The notes: generated by a model from the letters alone, not told the origin. Counted from the stretch's first letter, positions 1 through 9,339 are shown. The stretch is DNA of 64,000 nucleotides from Micrococcales bacterium 72-143 (GCA_001898835.1 MKVM01000005.1:496001-560000); one strand, 5' to 3'. Translations and numbers: made by a program.

Positions 1-39
1 TCCCGACATGGTCGACCGGCGGGAGTGCCATCCGCCCGG

Positions 40-1053
40 TCATTCCTTGCTGAGTCGGCGACCGATGCTGCTGAAGGCGACGGCCGCGATCAGCAGGATG
101 CCCTGGAACAGGAACTGCACGAACGACGGCACGCCCACGAGGGCGAGGCCGTTGAACCCGACCGCGACGGTGACGACGCCGACGAGGGTTCCGAGGATGT
201 GGAACTGGCCCTCGCGCAGCACCGTCGAGCCGAGGAAGGCGGCCGCGAACGAGGACAGCGTGTAGTTGTCGCCACCCGTCGGCTGGCCGCTGCCGATCGA
301 AGAGGCCAGCAGAACGCCTGTGATGGCGGCGAAGAGCGCGGCGACGACGAACGCCGCCGTCGTGACCCGAGCCGTGCGCACGCCCGCGAGCTTCGCGGCC
401 TCCGTGTTGCCGCCGGTGGCGCGCAGGTTCCGGCCGAAGTCGGTCTTGTTGAGCACGACCCACAGGATGAGCAGCGCGGCCGCCATGTAGAACACCGGCT
501 TCGGGATGCCGAACCAGCTGCCGATCGCGATCTGCAGGAACTCGGGGAACTCGGTCGACACCGGCTGCGGCGTCCCGCCCGAGATGAAGTAGTTGACACC
601 GATGAGCACGCTGCCCGTTCCGAGGGTGGCGACGAGCGCGTTCACCTGCAGCACGGTCACGAGGAAGCCGTTGACGACGCCCACGATGACGCCGGCCAGC
701 AGCGCGATCAGGATCGCGACGGGGATCGGGACCCCCTGCAGCATGAGGATGGTGACGATGATGCCCGAGAGGCTCGCCATGTAGCCGATCGACAGGTCGA
801 ACTGCCCGCTCGCGAGCACGAGCGTGAGGCCGCCGGCGACGATCGCCCCGAGCGCCGACTGGTTGAGCACCTGCAGCAGGTTCGGGATGGTCAGGAAGTA
901 GGGCGACGCGATGGAGAAGATGATCAGCAGCACGGCGAGAGCGATGAGGGCGCCGTAGCGGCCGAGGATGGATGCCGTGCGTCGTCCGACGCGCGAGGCG
1001 AGGCTGCGCGCGGGCAGCTCGGGTGTGGCCTGCGGGCTCTCGATGAGGGTCAC
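40..1053 (-). CDS. ABC sugar transporter permease, ribose type
   Basis: Membrane permease of a CUT2 (ribose/xylose/inositol-like) importer, 337 aa, of the RbsC/BPD_transp_2 family. It is strongly hydrophobic from about residue 25 with eight to ten membrane segments, and shows the family-typical stretch TGGNTEAAKLAGV in the cytoplasmic loop. GTG at 1053 is chosen because it overlaps the ATPase stop as GTGA and has AGGAAAGGA just upstream. It is the last gene of a binding protein-ATPase-permease operon, and a single permease gene implies a homodimer, as in the ribose system. The substrate cannot be read from sequence; neighbouring isomerase and Gfo/Idh genes suggest a sugar or cyclitol. Confidence 0.9.
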   Translation of the reverse strand: MTLIESPQATPELPARSLASRVGRRTASILGRYGALIALAVLLIIFSIASPYFLTIPNLLQVLNQSALGAIVAGGLTLVLASGQFDLSIGYMASLSGIIVTILMLQGVPIPVAILIALLAGVIVGVVNGFLVTVLQVNALVATLGTGSVLIGVNYFISGGTPQPVSTEFPEFLQIAIGSWFGIPKPVFYMAAALLILWVVLNKTDFGRNLRATGGNTEAAKLAGVRTARVTTAAFVVAALFAAITGVLLASSIGSGQPTGGDNYTLSSFAAAFLGSTVLREGQFHILGTLVGVVTVAVGFNGLALVGVPSFVQFLFQGILLIAAVAFSSIGRRLSKE

Positions 1054-2585
1054 GAGGACGTCCTTTCCTGGGTGTAGATGGCCTCGAGCATGTCGGCCTC
1101 GGTGACGCCGGGTCCCGCGATCTCGCCGACCGTGCGGCCCTCGACCATCACGACGACGCGGTGGCACACGGCGAGCTCCTCGAGCTCGCTGCACACGACC
1201 ACGACCGACCCGCCCGCCGCCGCGAACTCCTCGGCGGTCGCCCAGATCTGGCGACGGGCGCCGACGTCGACGCCGCGGGTCGGCTCGTCGAGGAGCATGA
1301 TGCCGACGTCGCGCGCCAACCAGCGGGCGAACACGACCTTCTGCTGGTTGCCGCCGGAGAGGGTGCGGACGGCGGAGGTGAGCGACCCGGTCTTGATGCC
1401 GAGGCGCTCGACCATGGCGCGGACGACGGCGCGGGCGCGTCCGTCGGCGACGAACGGCAGCCACGCGACGGCGCGCGAGGAGCGCCACCCGCCCATCTTG
1501 GTGTTGAAGAGAACCGACTCCTCCATGACGAGCGCCTGCGAGCGGCGCTCCTCGGGGACGAGCGCGACGCCGCGGCCGATCGCATCGGCGACCGAACGCG
1601 GCCGGTACGGCCGGCCACCGAGAGTCAGTTCTCCGGCGATCGGCCGGTCGGCGCCGAACAGCAGGCGGAGGGTCTCGGTGCGGCCCGCCCCCACGACGCC
1701 CGCGAGGCCGAGGATCTCGCCTCGGCGCACATCGAACGAGACGTCGTGCACGCGCGGTGCGCGAGCGAGGCCGCGCACCGACAGCACGACCTCCGCATCC
1801 CGGGTGACCGGCGCATCCGGGGTCTCCACCGTCTCCTGGACGGTGCGGGCGCCCGTGATCCCGAGCACCAGGTCGTCTCGGGTGTAGGCGCCGCGCTCGT
1901 GAGCGGCGACGACCTGTCCGTCCTTGAATACCGTGACGGCGTCGCAGAGCTCCTCGATCTCGTCGAGCCGGTGGCTGACGTAGGCGACGGCCACGCCGGA
2001 GGCCGTGAGCTCCCGGACGATGGCGAACAGCCGCTCGCACTCGACGTCGGAGAGCGACGCCGTCGGCTCGTCCATCGAGACGAAACGCGCGTCGCCGACG
2101 AGAGCGCGGCCGATCGCGACGAGGCCGCGCTCGGCGATCGAGAGGTCGCGCACGGGCTTCTCGAGCGGGAACCGCAGGTCGAGCCGGGCGGCGACCTCCC
2201 GCGCGATCGCCTTGTGCCTGCGGGCGTCGCCGAGGCCGAGGAACGTCGAGGGACGCACCCCGATCGTCATGTTGTCGATGGCCGAGAACTCGGGGACGAG
2301 GGCGAGCTCCTGATGGATGAACGCGAAGCCCAGGTCGGCCGCCTGCCGCGGCGATCCGATCTCCGCGGGACGGCCGTCGACGAGGAGCTCTCCCCCGTCG
2401 GGGCTCACGACGCCCGCGAGCATGTTCAGGAAGGTCGACTTGCCGGCGCCGTTGGCGCCGACGAGCCCGTGCACCTGACCGGGCAGGATGTCGAGACCGA
2501 CGCCGCGCAGCGCGCGCACCGCGCCGAAGGACTTGGTGATCCCCCGGGCGCTGATGAGCGGGGACGGCTGCGCGGCGTCGATCAT
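1050..2585 (-). CDS. ABC sugar transporter ATP-binding protein (RbsA-like)
   Basis: Double-domain ATPase energising the ribose-type importer, 511 aa, the usual RbsA/MglA/XylG length. The first cassette has Walker A GANGAGKST (about residues 43-51) and Walker B FVSMDEPTASL; the signature is LSIAERG. The second cassette has a degenerate Walker A (GVVGAGRTE), a canonical LSGGNQQK signature and Walker B IMLLDEPTRGVD. This asymmetry is normal for the family. It overlaps the permease start by four bases (GTGA) and follows the binding-protein gene by 30 bp, so the three are surely cotranscribed and translationally coupled. Confidence 0.95.
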   Translation of the reverse strand: MIDAAQPSPLISARGITKSFGAVRALRGVGLDILPGQVHGLVGANGAGKSTFLNMLAGVVSPDGGELLVDGRPAEIGSPRQAADLGFAFIHQELALVPEFSAIDNMTIGVRPSTFLGLGDARRHKAIAREVAARLDLRFPLEKPVRDLSIAERGLVAIGRALVGDARFVSMDEPTASLSDVECERLFAIVRELTASGVAVAYVSHRLDEIEELCDAVTVFKDGQVVAAHERGAYTRDDLVLGITGARTVQETVETPDAPVTRDAEVVLSVRGLARAPRVHDVSFDVRRGEILGLAGVVGAGRTETLRLLFGADRPIAGELTLGGRPYRPRSVADAIGRGVALVPEERRSQALVMEESVLFNTKMGGWRSSRAVAWLPFVADGRARAVVRAMVERLGIKTGSLTSAVRTLSGGNQQKVVFARWLARDVGIMLLDEPTRGVDVGARRQIWATAEEFAAAGGSVVVVCSELEELAVCHRVVVMVEGRTVGEIAGPGVTEADMLEAIYTQERTSS

Positions 2586-2615
2586 GCGGGTTTCTCCTTC
2601 AGGCGGATGCGGGCG

Positions 2616-3605
2616 TCAGCTCGCGAACTCCGGGTGCTCGGCGAGGAAGTCGTCGAGGTTGTCGGGCGTCACGACCGTCGTCGCGGCGTCGACCTCCTGC
2701 GGCTTGTCGCCCTTGAGGTGACCCTTGATGAGGTCGACGATCTGGGCGCCCTCACCCGCGGAGTCGATCGCGAGCACGGCGGCCAGGTAGCCCTTGCGGA
2801 TGGGCTCCACGACCTGGGCCGAGAAGTCCCAGGTGTAGATGGGAACCTGGCGTCCGGCCTGCTGGAGCGCAGCGTAGGCGCCCATGGCGGGGTCGGCGAA
2901 GCACGCCCAGATCACGAGGTCGGCACCCTCGCTCTCGGGGTTGGCCTGCAGCCACGCGGCGGTCGCGTTCTGCGCATCCGTCACCTGGCCCGGCACGACC
3001 ACCTCGTGCTTCTCGATCTTGTCGCTGAGACCCGCGGCCTTGAGCTTCTCGTCGAGGTCCGCCTCGCGGGCGCGGCAGGGGGCGCCGGGCTGGAGGGTCA
3101 TGGCGAGGATCTTGAGCTTGGGGAGGTCCTTGATCTGCTCGATCATGTACTCGTTGATGGGCGGCGCGACGGTCGTCGAGATCGCGCCGGCGACGCCGTC
3201 CTGCAGCGAGCCGGCGAGGTAGAACACCGGGATCTCGGCGGCGGCCGCGCCGGTCATGCACTGGGCCATCTGCGTGGTGTCGAACACCGAGATGACGATG
3301 ACGTTGACCTGGCGGGTGATGAACTGCGTGCAGATGGTGTTGGCCTGCGCCGCGTCGCCCTTCGGATCCTGGGTGACGACCGTCCAGCCCTCCTTCTCCA
3401 TCGCGGCCTTGGCGGCGTCGGTCTCGGCCTTGGCGGCCAGGGTCGTGGTGTCGTAGCTGACGATGCCGACGGTCAGCGAGCCGTCGCCGCCGTCGGTGGA
3501 GCCGGTTCCGGGGGTTCCCGAACATCCGGCGAGCAGGGCGCCGGTGAGGGCGAGAACGCCCACCGCGAGGCCACGACGGCCGCGCGTTCCGAGGGATGTG
3601 ATCAC
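2616..3605 (-). CDS. Sugar ABC transporter substrate-binding lipoprotein
   Basis: Extracytoplasmic binding protein of the ribose-type importer, 329 aa. The N-terminus is a lipoprotein signal with lipobox TGALLAGC, so the mature protein is lipid-anchored outside the membrane. The fold is the periplasmic-binding-protein/LacI type: SLTVGIVSYDTTTLAAKA opens the first lobe, and ITRQVNVIVISVF is the typical strand before the hinge. First gene of the transporter trio. The gap of 141 bp to the upstream cyclase gene may hold its own promoter, but I see no clear operator there. The ligand is unknown. Confidence 0.9.
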   Translation of the reverse strand: MITSLGTRGRRGLAVGVLALTGALLAGCSGTPGTGSTDGGDGSLTVGIVSYDTTTLAAKAETDAAKAAMEKEGWTVVTQDPKGDAAQANTICTQFITRQVNVIVISVFDTTQMAQCMTGAAAAEIPVFYLAGSLQDGVAGAISTTVAPPINEYMIEQIKDLPKLKILAMTLQPGAPCRAREADLDEKLKAAGLSDKIEKHEVVVPGQVTDAQNATAAWLQANPESEGADLVIWACFADPAMGAYAALQQAGRQVPIYTWDFSAQVVEPIRKGYLAAVLAIDSAGEGAQIVDLIKGHLKGDKPQEVDAATTVVTPDNLDDFLAEHPEFAS

Positions 3606-3746
3606 GTCTTCCTCCTTGAAGGGTGCCGCGACGGTGCGGCCGCGGAGTGCGGATGGGGTTCCGCCTCGGCTCAGAATCGATCACGCGGTGCGGCCGGGGC
3701 ATGCACGCGCCCGCCAGGTAGTTGCCGCCCGCTGCCAGTCCGACCG

Positions 3747-4730
3747 CTATTTGAGCGCGAGGGCGTTGGCGGGCGAGCCGACCCCGCCGGCGACGCGCAG
3801 CGGCGCGGAGGTGAGGAGCCCCTCCCAGACGCCGTCGGCGGCGCAGTCGGCGGCGAGCGGGTCGAGCTCCCACAGCTCGCCGACGGCGATGCCGAGCATC
3901 GCGATGAGCCGGTAGTGCAGCCAGCCGTCGACGCTCGTGCGCGAGAAGGGCATCGCCTCGAGCGCCGGGTTGTCGGCGGCGACGCCCGCGACCTCGTGAT
4001 CCCACAGCCAGGCGGCGAGCTCCTCGCCGGCCGCGAGGCCGGGTGCGGGCGGCATCAGCTCGCGGTCGCGCGCGAGGTCGTCGCTCGGCACCATCGACGC
4101 GATCCGGGCGCGTTCGGATGCGGGCGCCGCACGGAAGCCGGCGAGCCATCCGGTGCGGACGAGCACGATGCTGCCGGGGACCACCTCGGTGCGCTGCGCC
4201 GTGATCGTCGCCTCGAGGTCGTCGACACCGACCTCGTCGCGGCGATCCCAGCGCAGGGGCCGCCCGGCTGCGGCGCGCATCCGCGCCACGTCGAGCAGCA
4301 CGAAGCGCGCCGCGATCCCGCGCTCGCCCCAGCGGTCGATGCCGAGGCGGCTGCCCCGGCCGATCCCCACCGAATCGGCCGGGGCGCCGTTGTAGAAGCC
4401 CAGCTCGGGATGCCGCACGTGCGAGAGGGCATCCCATTGGCTCGACGCCTGCGGGTGCAGGTCGTCGTAGCGGTCGTCGAGGGAGGTGGGCTCGGTGACG
4501 ACGGTGTGCGTCATGGTCCGCCGGCCGAAGAGCGGCGGGGCGGGTTCGTCGAGCGGCAGCGAGAGCGGGAACACGGCACCGCGGCGCACGAGACCCGCGG
4601 CCGCCGCCGCGCGCTCGGGGGTCGCCTCCCGCATCGTGCCGACTTCGTCGTCGGACCCGTAGACGCCCCACGAGGTGCCCGCGAGCCCGTCCGTGCGGGC
4701 CGCCAGCTCACGATAGGACGGACGCGTCAC
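3747..4730 (-). CDS. Cyclase family protein (kynurenine formamidase-like metal hydrolase)
   Basis: 327 aa member of the putative cyclase/KynB superfamily (PF04199). The metal-binding region reads SSQWDALSHVRHPE, matching the longer subfamily in which the classic HxGTHxDxxxH motif appears as SQWDxxxHV. These enzymes use Mn or Zn to hydrolyse amides, lactones or cyclic compounds. GTG at 4730 overlaps the upstream VOC stop (GTGA), which decides the start. Its place among VOC and carboxymuconolactone-decarboxylase-like genes suggests hydrolysis of a lactone or cyclic intermediate of the compound handled by this cluster. The substrate is inference only. Confidence 0.8.
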   Translation of the reverse strand: MTRPSYRELAARTDGLAGTSWGVYGSDDEVGTMREATPERAAAAAGLVRRGAVFPLSLPLDEPAPPLFGRRTMTHTVVTEPTSLDDRYDDLHPQASSQWDALSHVRHPELGFYNGAPADSVGIGRGSRLGIDRWGERGIAARFVLLDVARMRAAAGRPLRWDRRDEVGVDDLEATITAQRTEVVPGSIVLVRTGWLAGFRAAPASERARIASMVPSDDLARDRELMPPAPGLAAGEELAAWLWDHEVAGVAADNPALEAMPFSRTSVDGWLHYRLIAMLGIAVGELWELDPLAADCAADGVWEGLLTSAPLRVAGGVGSPANALALK

Positions 4731-5257
4731 AGCGCCACCTGGATGCGGTCGTGGGGCGGATGACGCCGGGCCGGCGCCTCGATCGCCTCCAGATACGACC
4801 CGACGACCTCGCGCAGATCGAAGAACGCGTACCCCCCGTCGCCGTCGACCCCGTGGCCGCCGCCGCTCAGCACCTCGCGCACGTCGAGCGCCGCGAAGTG
4901 CGCCCGTGCCTCGGCGAGCGACGGCACGTAGTAGCCGACGTGGTGCAGACCCGGCCCGCGCTCCTCGAGGAAGGTCGTGTAGATGCTCGGGCCCGTCACC
5001 GGCTGGATGATCTCGAGCGCGGGCCCGTAGGCCGGCATCGCCACGATCGAGCGGTACTCCGCCTCCTCGCCGAGGTAGACGCGGCTCGGCACGTAGTCGC
5101 CGTCGTAGTCCCACACGAACCACTCCGGCACGCCCAGCACGCGCGCCATCCGCTCGACGGCGGGACGCAGTTCGGGCACCACGTAGGCGACCTGATCCGG
5201 CGCCCGGTTCAGCAGGGGCAGCCGCGTCGTGGAGTCGGCGGTCCCGAATCCGTTCAC
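4727..5257 (-). CDS. VOC family protein (glyoxalase/dioxygenase superfamily)
   Basis: 176 aa vicinal-oxygen-chelate protein with two beta-alpha-beta-beta-beta modules. The first module begins PDQVAYVVPEL, where the usual first metal ligand His is Gln; the second has GLHHVGYYVPS, with a terminal Glu in SYLEAIEAP. Gln as first ligand occurs in human-type glyoxalase I, so metal binding is still plausible. Such proteins may be isomerases, epimerases, lyases or dioxygenases. It lies three bases downstream of the CMD-like gene and overlaps the cyclase gene, so it is part of the operon. The exact reaction is unknown. Confidence 0.75.
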   Translation of the reverse strand: MNGFGTADSTTRLPLLNRAPDQVAYVVPELRPAVERMARVLGVPEWFVWDYDGDYVPSRVYLGEEAEYRSIVAMPAYGPALEIIQPVTGPSIYTTFLEERGPGLHHVGYYVPSLAEARAHFAALDVREVLSGGGHGVDGDGGYAFFDLREVVGSYLEAIEAPARRHPPHDRIQVAL

Positions 5258-5260
5258 GGC

Positions 5261-5665
5261 TCAGGCAGCCGTCTCGGCGTCGATGTCGTCGAACACCTGC
5301 CGCGCGACACGGAACGCGTCGAGGGCGGCCGGCACACCGCAGTAGATCGCGGCCTGCAGCAGCACCTCGCGGATCTCGACGCGGCTGACGCCGTTGGCGA
5401 GGGCGCCGCGCACGTGGATGGCGAGCTCGTGCGGACGGTTGAGGGCCGTCATCATGGCGAGGTTCAGGAGGCTGCGGGTCGCACGCGGGAGCTCCTCGCG
5501 GGTCCAGACCCGCCCCCAGCAGTACTCGGTGACGAGTTCCTGGAGGTCGCGGGTGAAGTCGTCGACGGATGCGAGCGAGCGGTCCACGTACGCGTCGCCG
5601 AGCACGGCACGGCGCACCGCGAGACCCGCCTCGAAGTGCTCGCGGGAGGTGAGGTCACTGGGCAT
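5261..5665 (-). CDS. Carboxymuconolactone decarboxylase family protein
   Basis: 134 aa, the typical length of PcaC-type carboxymuconolactone decarboxylases (PF02627). The core RSLLNLAMMTALNRPHELAIH followed by GVSRVEIREVLLQAAIYCG is the standard helical signature of gamma-carboxymuconolactone decarboxylase, without the CxxC of AhpD-type peroxidases. ATG at 5665 is the natural start; a longer in-frame extension is not family-like. The gene is three bases from the VOC gene. In true protocatechuate clusters it acts on 4-carboxymuconolactone, but no other pca gene is present, so the substrate may differ. Confidence 0.85.
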   Translation of the reverse strand: MPSDLTSREHFEAGLAVRRAVLGDAYVDRSLASVDDFTRDLQELVTEYCWGRVWTREELPRATRSLLNLAMMTALNRPHELAIHVRGALANGVSRVEIREVLLQAAIYCGVPAALDAFRVARQVFDDIDAETAA

Positions 5666-5741
5666 GCGGCCATGCTCGCCGCGACGCCATCCGGATGCTT
5701 GCCCGCGCGCGCCACCCTCGTGCGCGTGCTCGCCACACGGC

Positions 5742-6668
5742 TCACGCGGGATGCAGCAGGGCGGCGATGAGCAGCAGCACGGGGACGGCGGCGATCGTCG
5801 TGAGGAGCACCACGTCACGGGCGAGCACGACACCGCGCCCGAAGCGGGACGCGTAGGTGTAGATCACCTGGCCCGTCGGCAGCGCCGCGACCACGACGGT
5901 CGCGAAGACGACGGCGGGTGCAAGGTTCAGCACCGGTCCGGCCAACACCCAGGCGACGGCGGGCATGACGACGGCCTTGATGGCGGCCGCCGCCAGGATC
6001 GGCAGCCGATCGCCGCCCGGCTCGAGCACGCGCCTCCCGACGAGCGACACCCCGAAGGCGATCAGCACCACGGGGATCGCGGCATCCGCGAGCAGGTCGA
6101 CCGGCACCTCGACGACCTCCGGCAGCTCCACGCCCAGGAGCGCGACCGCGACGCCGGCCGCGGCCGCGACGATGACCGGGTTGCGCAGGGGCTGGGTGAG
6201 CACGCGGCCGAGCGAGAGCGGGCGACCCGAGGTGCCGTCCAGCACCGCGAGCAGCACGGGCGTGAAGGCGATCGGCTGCAGCACGAGCACCGCGGCGATC
6301 GCCTGCGGGTCGTCGATCACGAACGCCGCGACGGGCACCCCGATGTTGTTGCTGTTGAGGAACATCGCGGATGCCGTGCCGATCGCCGTCTCCCCGGCGG
6401 GCCTGCGGAAGAGGAGAAGGGAGAGCGAGAGGTAGAGCGCCCCGGCGGCGAGAGCGCTGACCGCCGCGACGAGCATGTAGTCCGAGAACAGCACCCGCAG
6501 GTCGGCGTGCGACAGGATCCGGAACAGGATCGCGGGGGTCGCGATGTAGAACGCGACGCGGTTGAGGGCGTTCGCCGTGTCGGCGCTGAACACCCCGAGG
6601 CGCGCGCAGAGGTACCCGGTGAGGACGATGACGCCGATGACGGCGACGCCCTCGAGGACTCCGATCAC
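5742..6668 (-). CDS. AEC family transporter (auxin efflux carrier type)
   Basis: 308 aa integral membrane protein of the AEC/malonate-transporter family (PF03547), close to the normal length near 310. It has two five-helix bundles separated by a polar centre; FLNSNNIGVPVA is the characteristic Asn/Gly-rich stretch of the first bundle, and AALPTGQVIYTYASRFG the equivalent late motif. GTG at 6668 overlaps the preceding VOC stop (GTGA). In bacteria such carriers move malonate and other organic anions. In this cluster it could import or export an acidic intermediate. The gap of 76 bp to the next gene contains no clear promoter. Confidence 0.85.
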   Translation of the reverse strand: MIGVLEGVAVIGVIVLTGYLCARLGVFSADTANALNRVAFYIATPAILFRILSHADLRVLFSDYMLVAAVSALAAGALYLSLSLLLFRRPAGETAIGTASAMFLNSNNIGVPVAAFVIDDPQAIAAVLVLQPIAFTPVLLAVLDGTSGRPLSLGRVLTQPLRNPVIVAAAAGVAVALLGVELPEVVEVPVDLLADAAIPVVLIAFGVSLVGRRVLEPGGDRLPILAAAAIKAVVMPAVAWVLAGPVLNLAPAVVFATVVVAALPTGQVIYTYASRFGRGVVLARDVVLLTTIAAVPVLLLIAALLHPA

Positions 6669-7180
6669 TGCGCGGGCGCGCCCCAGAGGCTCGCCTTGCC
6701 GGTCACGGGGTCGCGCCACAGCGGCGAGCCGTCGTCGGCGACGAGCGGGCCGGGGAGGGGCGAGATGAACTCGACCCGGATCCCGTCGAGGAACGTCTTG
6801 TCGGTGAACATGAGCAGGATGCGGCCCTCGGCGTCGAACGAGCATCCGTCGATCGCGACGCCCTTCGCCGCGAGCAGCTCGCGCTGCCCCTCGGGGTCGG
6901 CGACGTTCTGGATGCCGAGGTGGTGGATGCCGAGCTGCTCGGGCCCGTGCGTTCCGGTGCCGGTCACCTCCATGAGCTCGATCCGCGGCGGTCCCTCGAG
7001 CGAGAAGGAGATGCGCGCGTCGTGGTGGTGCGGCGTCTCGTCGCTGTGGTCGGCGTAGCGCTCGGTGCGGTAGCGGCCGATCGGGCTGAAGGTGTAGCCG
7101 GTCACGGCGGACCAGCGCTCGATGGCCTCCTCCAGGTCGGGCACCAGGATGCCGATGTGCTCGATGAGGGGTGCGGTCAT
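6665..7180 (-). CDS. VOC family protein
   Basis: 171 aa vicinal-oxygen-chelate protein, distinct from the one at 4727-5257. It keeps the usual metal ligand positions: His in IEHIGILVPD, His in LGIHHLGIQ, and Glu in IRVEFISP near the end. This arrangement fits the methylmalonyl-CoA epimerase/glyoxalase-like branch. ATG at 7180 overlaps the serine-hydrolase stop as ATGA. Two VOC proteins in one operon suggest successive steps on one scaffold, such as epimerisation and ring or C-C cleavage. Function unassigned. Confidence 0.8.
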   Translation of the reverse strand: MTAPLIEHIGILVPDLEEAIERWSAVTGYTFSPIGRYRTERYADHSDETPHHHDARISFSLEGPPRIELMEVTGTGTHGPEQLGIHHLGIQNVADPEGQRELLAAKGVAIDGCSFDAEGRILLMFTDKTFLDGIRVEFISPLPGPLVADDGSPLWRDPVTGKASLWGAPAQ

Positions 7181-8322
7181 GCGTGTCTCCCGGTTTCGGT
7201 GCCTCGGGCCGGCGGCCGCAGGCAGTGGCGGATGGTGTCGACGAGCGCGAGCCCCGCGGGGCTCGCCCCCGCCATGCGCGGGAAGACGTCGGTCGTCCAC
7301 GCGACGGCGATGCCGGCCTCCGGGTCGGCGAAGACGAACGAGCCGCCCGCCGCCTCGTGCCCGTAGGAGCGCGGGCCCAGCCAGGGCAGCTGCGGCCAGG
7401 GCAGCTGCATGCCCGTCGAGTAGGCGGTCTCGACGCCGAGCACGGCATCCGTGCCGCGCGCGAGCTCGACGCGCAGCGCGGCGCGCGCCGTCGGGTCGAG
7501 GAGCGTCTCGTCGAGGGTCTCCGCGAAGAGGCGGGCGAGCGAGGGCGCGTTCGCGACGCCGCTCGTCGACGGGATGCCCGCGCGCAGCAGCTCGGGGTGG
7601 TTGTACACGTCCATCTGGCGGGCGAGCGACGCGGTCGTTCCCGCCGGGATGCCGCTCGCCGCGACGAAGGCGGCGCGCGTCTCCGAGATGGCGGGCGGCA
7701 GGTAGCTCACCGGCGCGACGCGTGGCAGCAGCTCCTCGGGCAGGCCGAGCCAGATGTCGAGGCCGCGCGGGCCCGTGACGTGCTGCCGCAGGTACTCACC
7801 GACGCTCGTGCCGAGGCGGCGCCGGAACACCCCGTCGAGGAGGGGTCCGAAGGTGAAGGCGTGGTACCCGTGCCGGGTGCCCGGCTCCCAGTAGGGCTCC
7901 TGGGCCGCGACGGCCTCGTCGCCGACGCCCGCGACGACCTCCTCGAAGCTGAGCGCCCGGTCGAGGGAGGCGATCCCGGAACGGTGCGACAGCACCATCC
8001 GTGTCGTGACGGCGGCGGTCGAGGGGCGGTCGAACTCCGCCCAGAAGGCGCCGAGCGGCTCGTCGAGGTCGAGCAGGCCCGCGGATGCGGCGTGCACGGA
8101 GGCGATCGCGGTGAGCGCCTTCGACACGGAGAACACGAGCTGCAGCGTGTCCGGGCGGTAGTCGCCCCCCACGAGGTCGACCACGAGCTCGCCGTCGTGC
8201 ACGACCGCGAGCGCCGCGCCCCCGCCGCCCTGCGCGGCGACCGCGCGCGCGAACACCTCGGGCAGCTGCGCGAAGGGGGCGGCGGCCGTGCCGTGCACGG
8301 CGATGAGCTCGGGTCCGGTCAT
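7177..8322 (-). CDS. Serine hydrolase, beta-lactamase/esterase family
   Basis: 381 aa protein of the beta-lactamase-related family (PF00144; class C-like esterases, EstB type). The SxxK nucleophile motif is FSVSK, about residue 85, and the Tyr motif is probably GYHA about residue 155. There is no signal peptide, so it is cytoplasmic, which argues against a beta-lactam resistance or cell-wall role and for an esterase or lactonase. It is four bases from the isomerase gene and overlaps the VOC gene, inside the catabolic operon. It could deacylate or open a lactone of an imported compound; that is inference. Confidence 0.85.
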   Translation of the reverse strand: MTGPELIAVHGTAAAPFAQLPEVFARAVAAQGGGGAALAVVHDGELVVDLVGGDYRPDTLQLVFSVSKALTAIASVHAASAGLLDLDEPLGAFWAEFDRPSTAAVTTRMVLSHRSGIASLDRALSFEEVVAGVGDEAVAAQEPYWEPGTRHGYHAFTFGPLLDGVFRRRLGTSVGEYLRQHVTGPRGLDIWLGLPEELLPRVAPVSYLPPAISETRAAFVAASGIPAGTTASLARQMDVYNHPELLRAGIPSTSGVANAPSLARLFAETLDETLLDPTARAALRVELARGTDAVLGVETAYSTGMQLPWPQLPWLGPRSYGHEAAGGSFVFADPEAGIAVAWTTDVFPRMAGASPAGLALVDTIRHCLRPPARGTETGRHA

Positions 8323-8325
8323 GGC

Positions 8326-9339
8326 TCAGCTGTAGATCGGGGCCAGGTGCTCGCGGAAGTACTCGAGACCCTGCCGCAGCTCCACGACGGGGTCGGGCGA
8401 GTGGTCGATCTCCTCCGTCGCCCAGCCGCTCCAGCCGCGATCGCGGAGGATGCGCATCCACTCGACCCAGTCGACGGTGCCCGACCCGAGGATGCGGAAC
8501 GACTGCATGGTCTGCTCGTGGCGCTGCTTCTGGTCGCCGCGCTGGAGGTGCCCGGACTTGGGGCCGATGCAGTCCTTCCAGTGCATCGTGGGGATGCGGT
8601 CGAGGTGGTCGCGGAGCACGGCGACAGCGTCCCCGCCGTCGAGGGTGATGTGCCCGGCGTCGGGGCACAGGGCGACGGATGCGGGGTCGGTGAGCTCGAG
8701 GACGGTTGCGATGTCCTCGTTGCGGGAGCAGATCGAGTACGCGTCGGTGTGGATCGCGATCTGCACGCCGCGCTGGATCGTGATCCCGCCGAGCCGGTTG
8801 AGGTGCTCGGCGAACCGTTCGTGGACCTCGCGATCGACGGGGCGGGTGAAGTCCTCCTCGGTGGCGGTGTCGTCGGGGCTCTCGTTGCCGAAGCGGCTGC
8901 GCGGGAGGTTGCCCGTGACGATGGTCGCGGCGCCCATCTCGGCCAGGAACTCGGCGTGCCGCCGGAAGGCGTCGTCGGCGACGCCCATGAGGTCGGGATC
9001 GGCGATCGCGTTGCCGATCAGCTGCCGGCCGTGCGCGTAGCTGGAGCTCAGCACGAGACCGCGCTCGTCGAGGGCCTCCTGGAAGCCGCGGGGGCTGCCG
9101 TAGACCTTGAGCGCCGCCTCCCATCCGGCCGGGTCGGGGGCCAGCTCGACGCCCTCGAGCCCCGCGTCGCGGGCGCCGTCGAGCATCCCGTCGAAGTAGC
9201 GCCGGGGGTCGGACCAGAACGCCTCCGTCCAGCGGGGGTGGTTGAGCCCCGGCTCGAGCCCCCACCATCCGGACTCGTAGAACCCGATGATGTTGGTGCT
9301 GAAGCGGATGTTGCGCGCGGCGCCGTGGTCGTGGCTCAT
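8326..9339 (-). CDS. Sugar phosphate isomerase/epimerase (AP-endonuclease 2 superfamily)
   Basis: 337 aa TIM-barrel protein of the xylose-isomerase-like/IolE family (PF01261). Candidate metal ligands appear in order: Glu in LEGVELAPD, His/Asp in AIHTDAY, Asp/His in LCPDAGHITLDGG, and Glu in ATEEIDHS. MHWKDC is a common conserved strand in this family. Start ATG 9339 overlaps the Gfo/Idh stop (ATGA). Pairing with a Gfo/Idh dehydrogenase is the hallmark of inositol-like, keto-sugar and 3-keto-glycoside pathways, where the two act as dehydrogenase and isomerase/lyase. The exact substrate is not deducible. Confidence 0.85.
   Translation of the reverse strand: MSHDHGAARNIRFSTNIIGFYESGWWGLEPGLNHPRWTEAFWSDPRRYFDGMLDGARDAGLEGVELAPDPAGWEAALKVYGSPRGFQEALDERGLVLSSSYAHGRQLIGNAIADPDLMGVADDAFRRHAEFLAEMGAATIVTGNLPRSRFGNESPDDTATEEDFTRPVDREVHERFAEHLNRLGGITIQRGVQIAIHTDAYSICSRNEDIATVLELTDPASVALCPDAGHITLDGGDAVAVLRDHLDRIPTMHWKDCIGPKSGHLQRGDQKQRHEQTMQSFRILGSGTVDWVEWMRILRDRGWSGWATEEIDHSPDPVVELRQGLEYFREHLAPIYS

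Noticed and set aside
1161..4763. Rightward 1200-codon open frame
   Set aside because: Antisense shadow of the importer and cyclase genes in very high GC DNA; composition is Arg/Gly/Asp/His-rich with no domain.
7177..8322. Antibiotic-resistance beta-lactamase
   Set aside because: No signal peptide, and the gene is embedded in a catabolic operon; family-level similarity only, so esterase is more likely.
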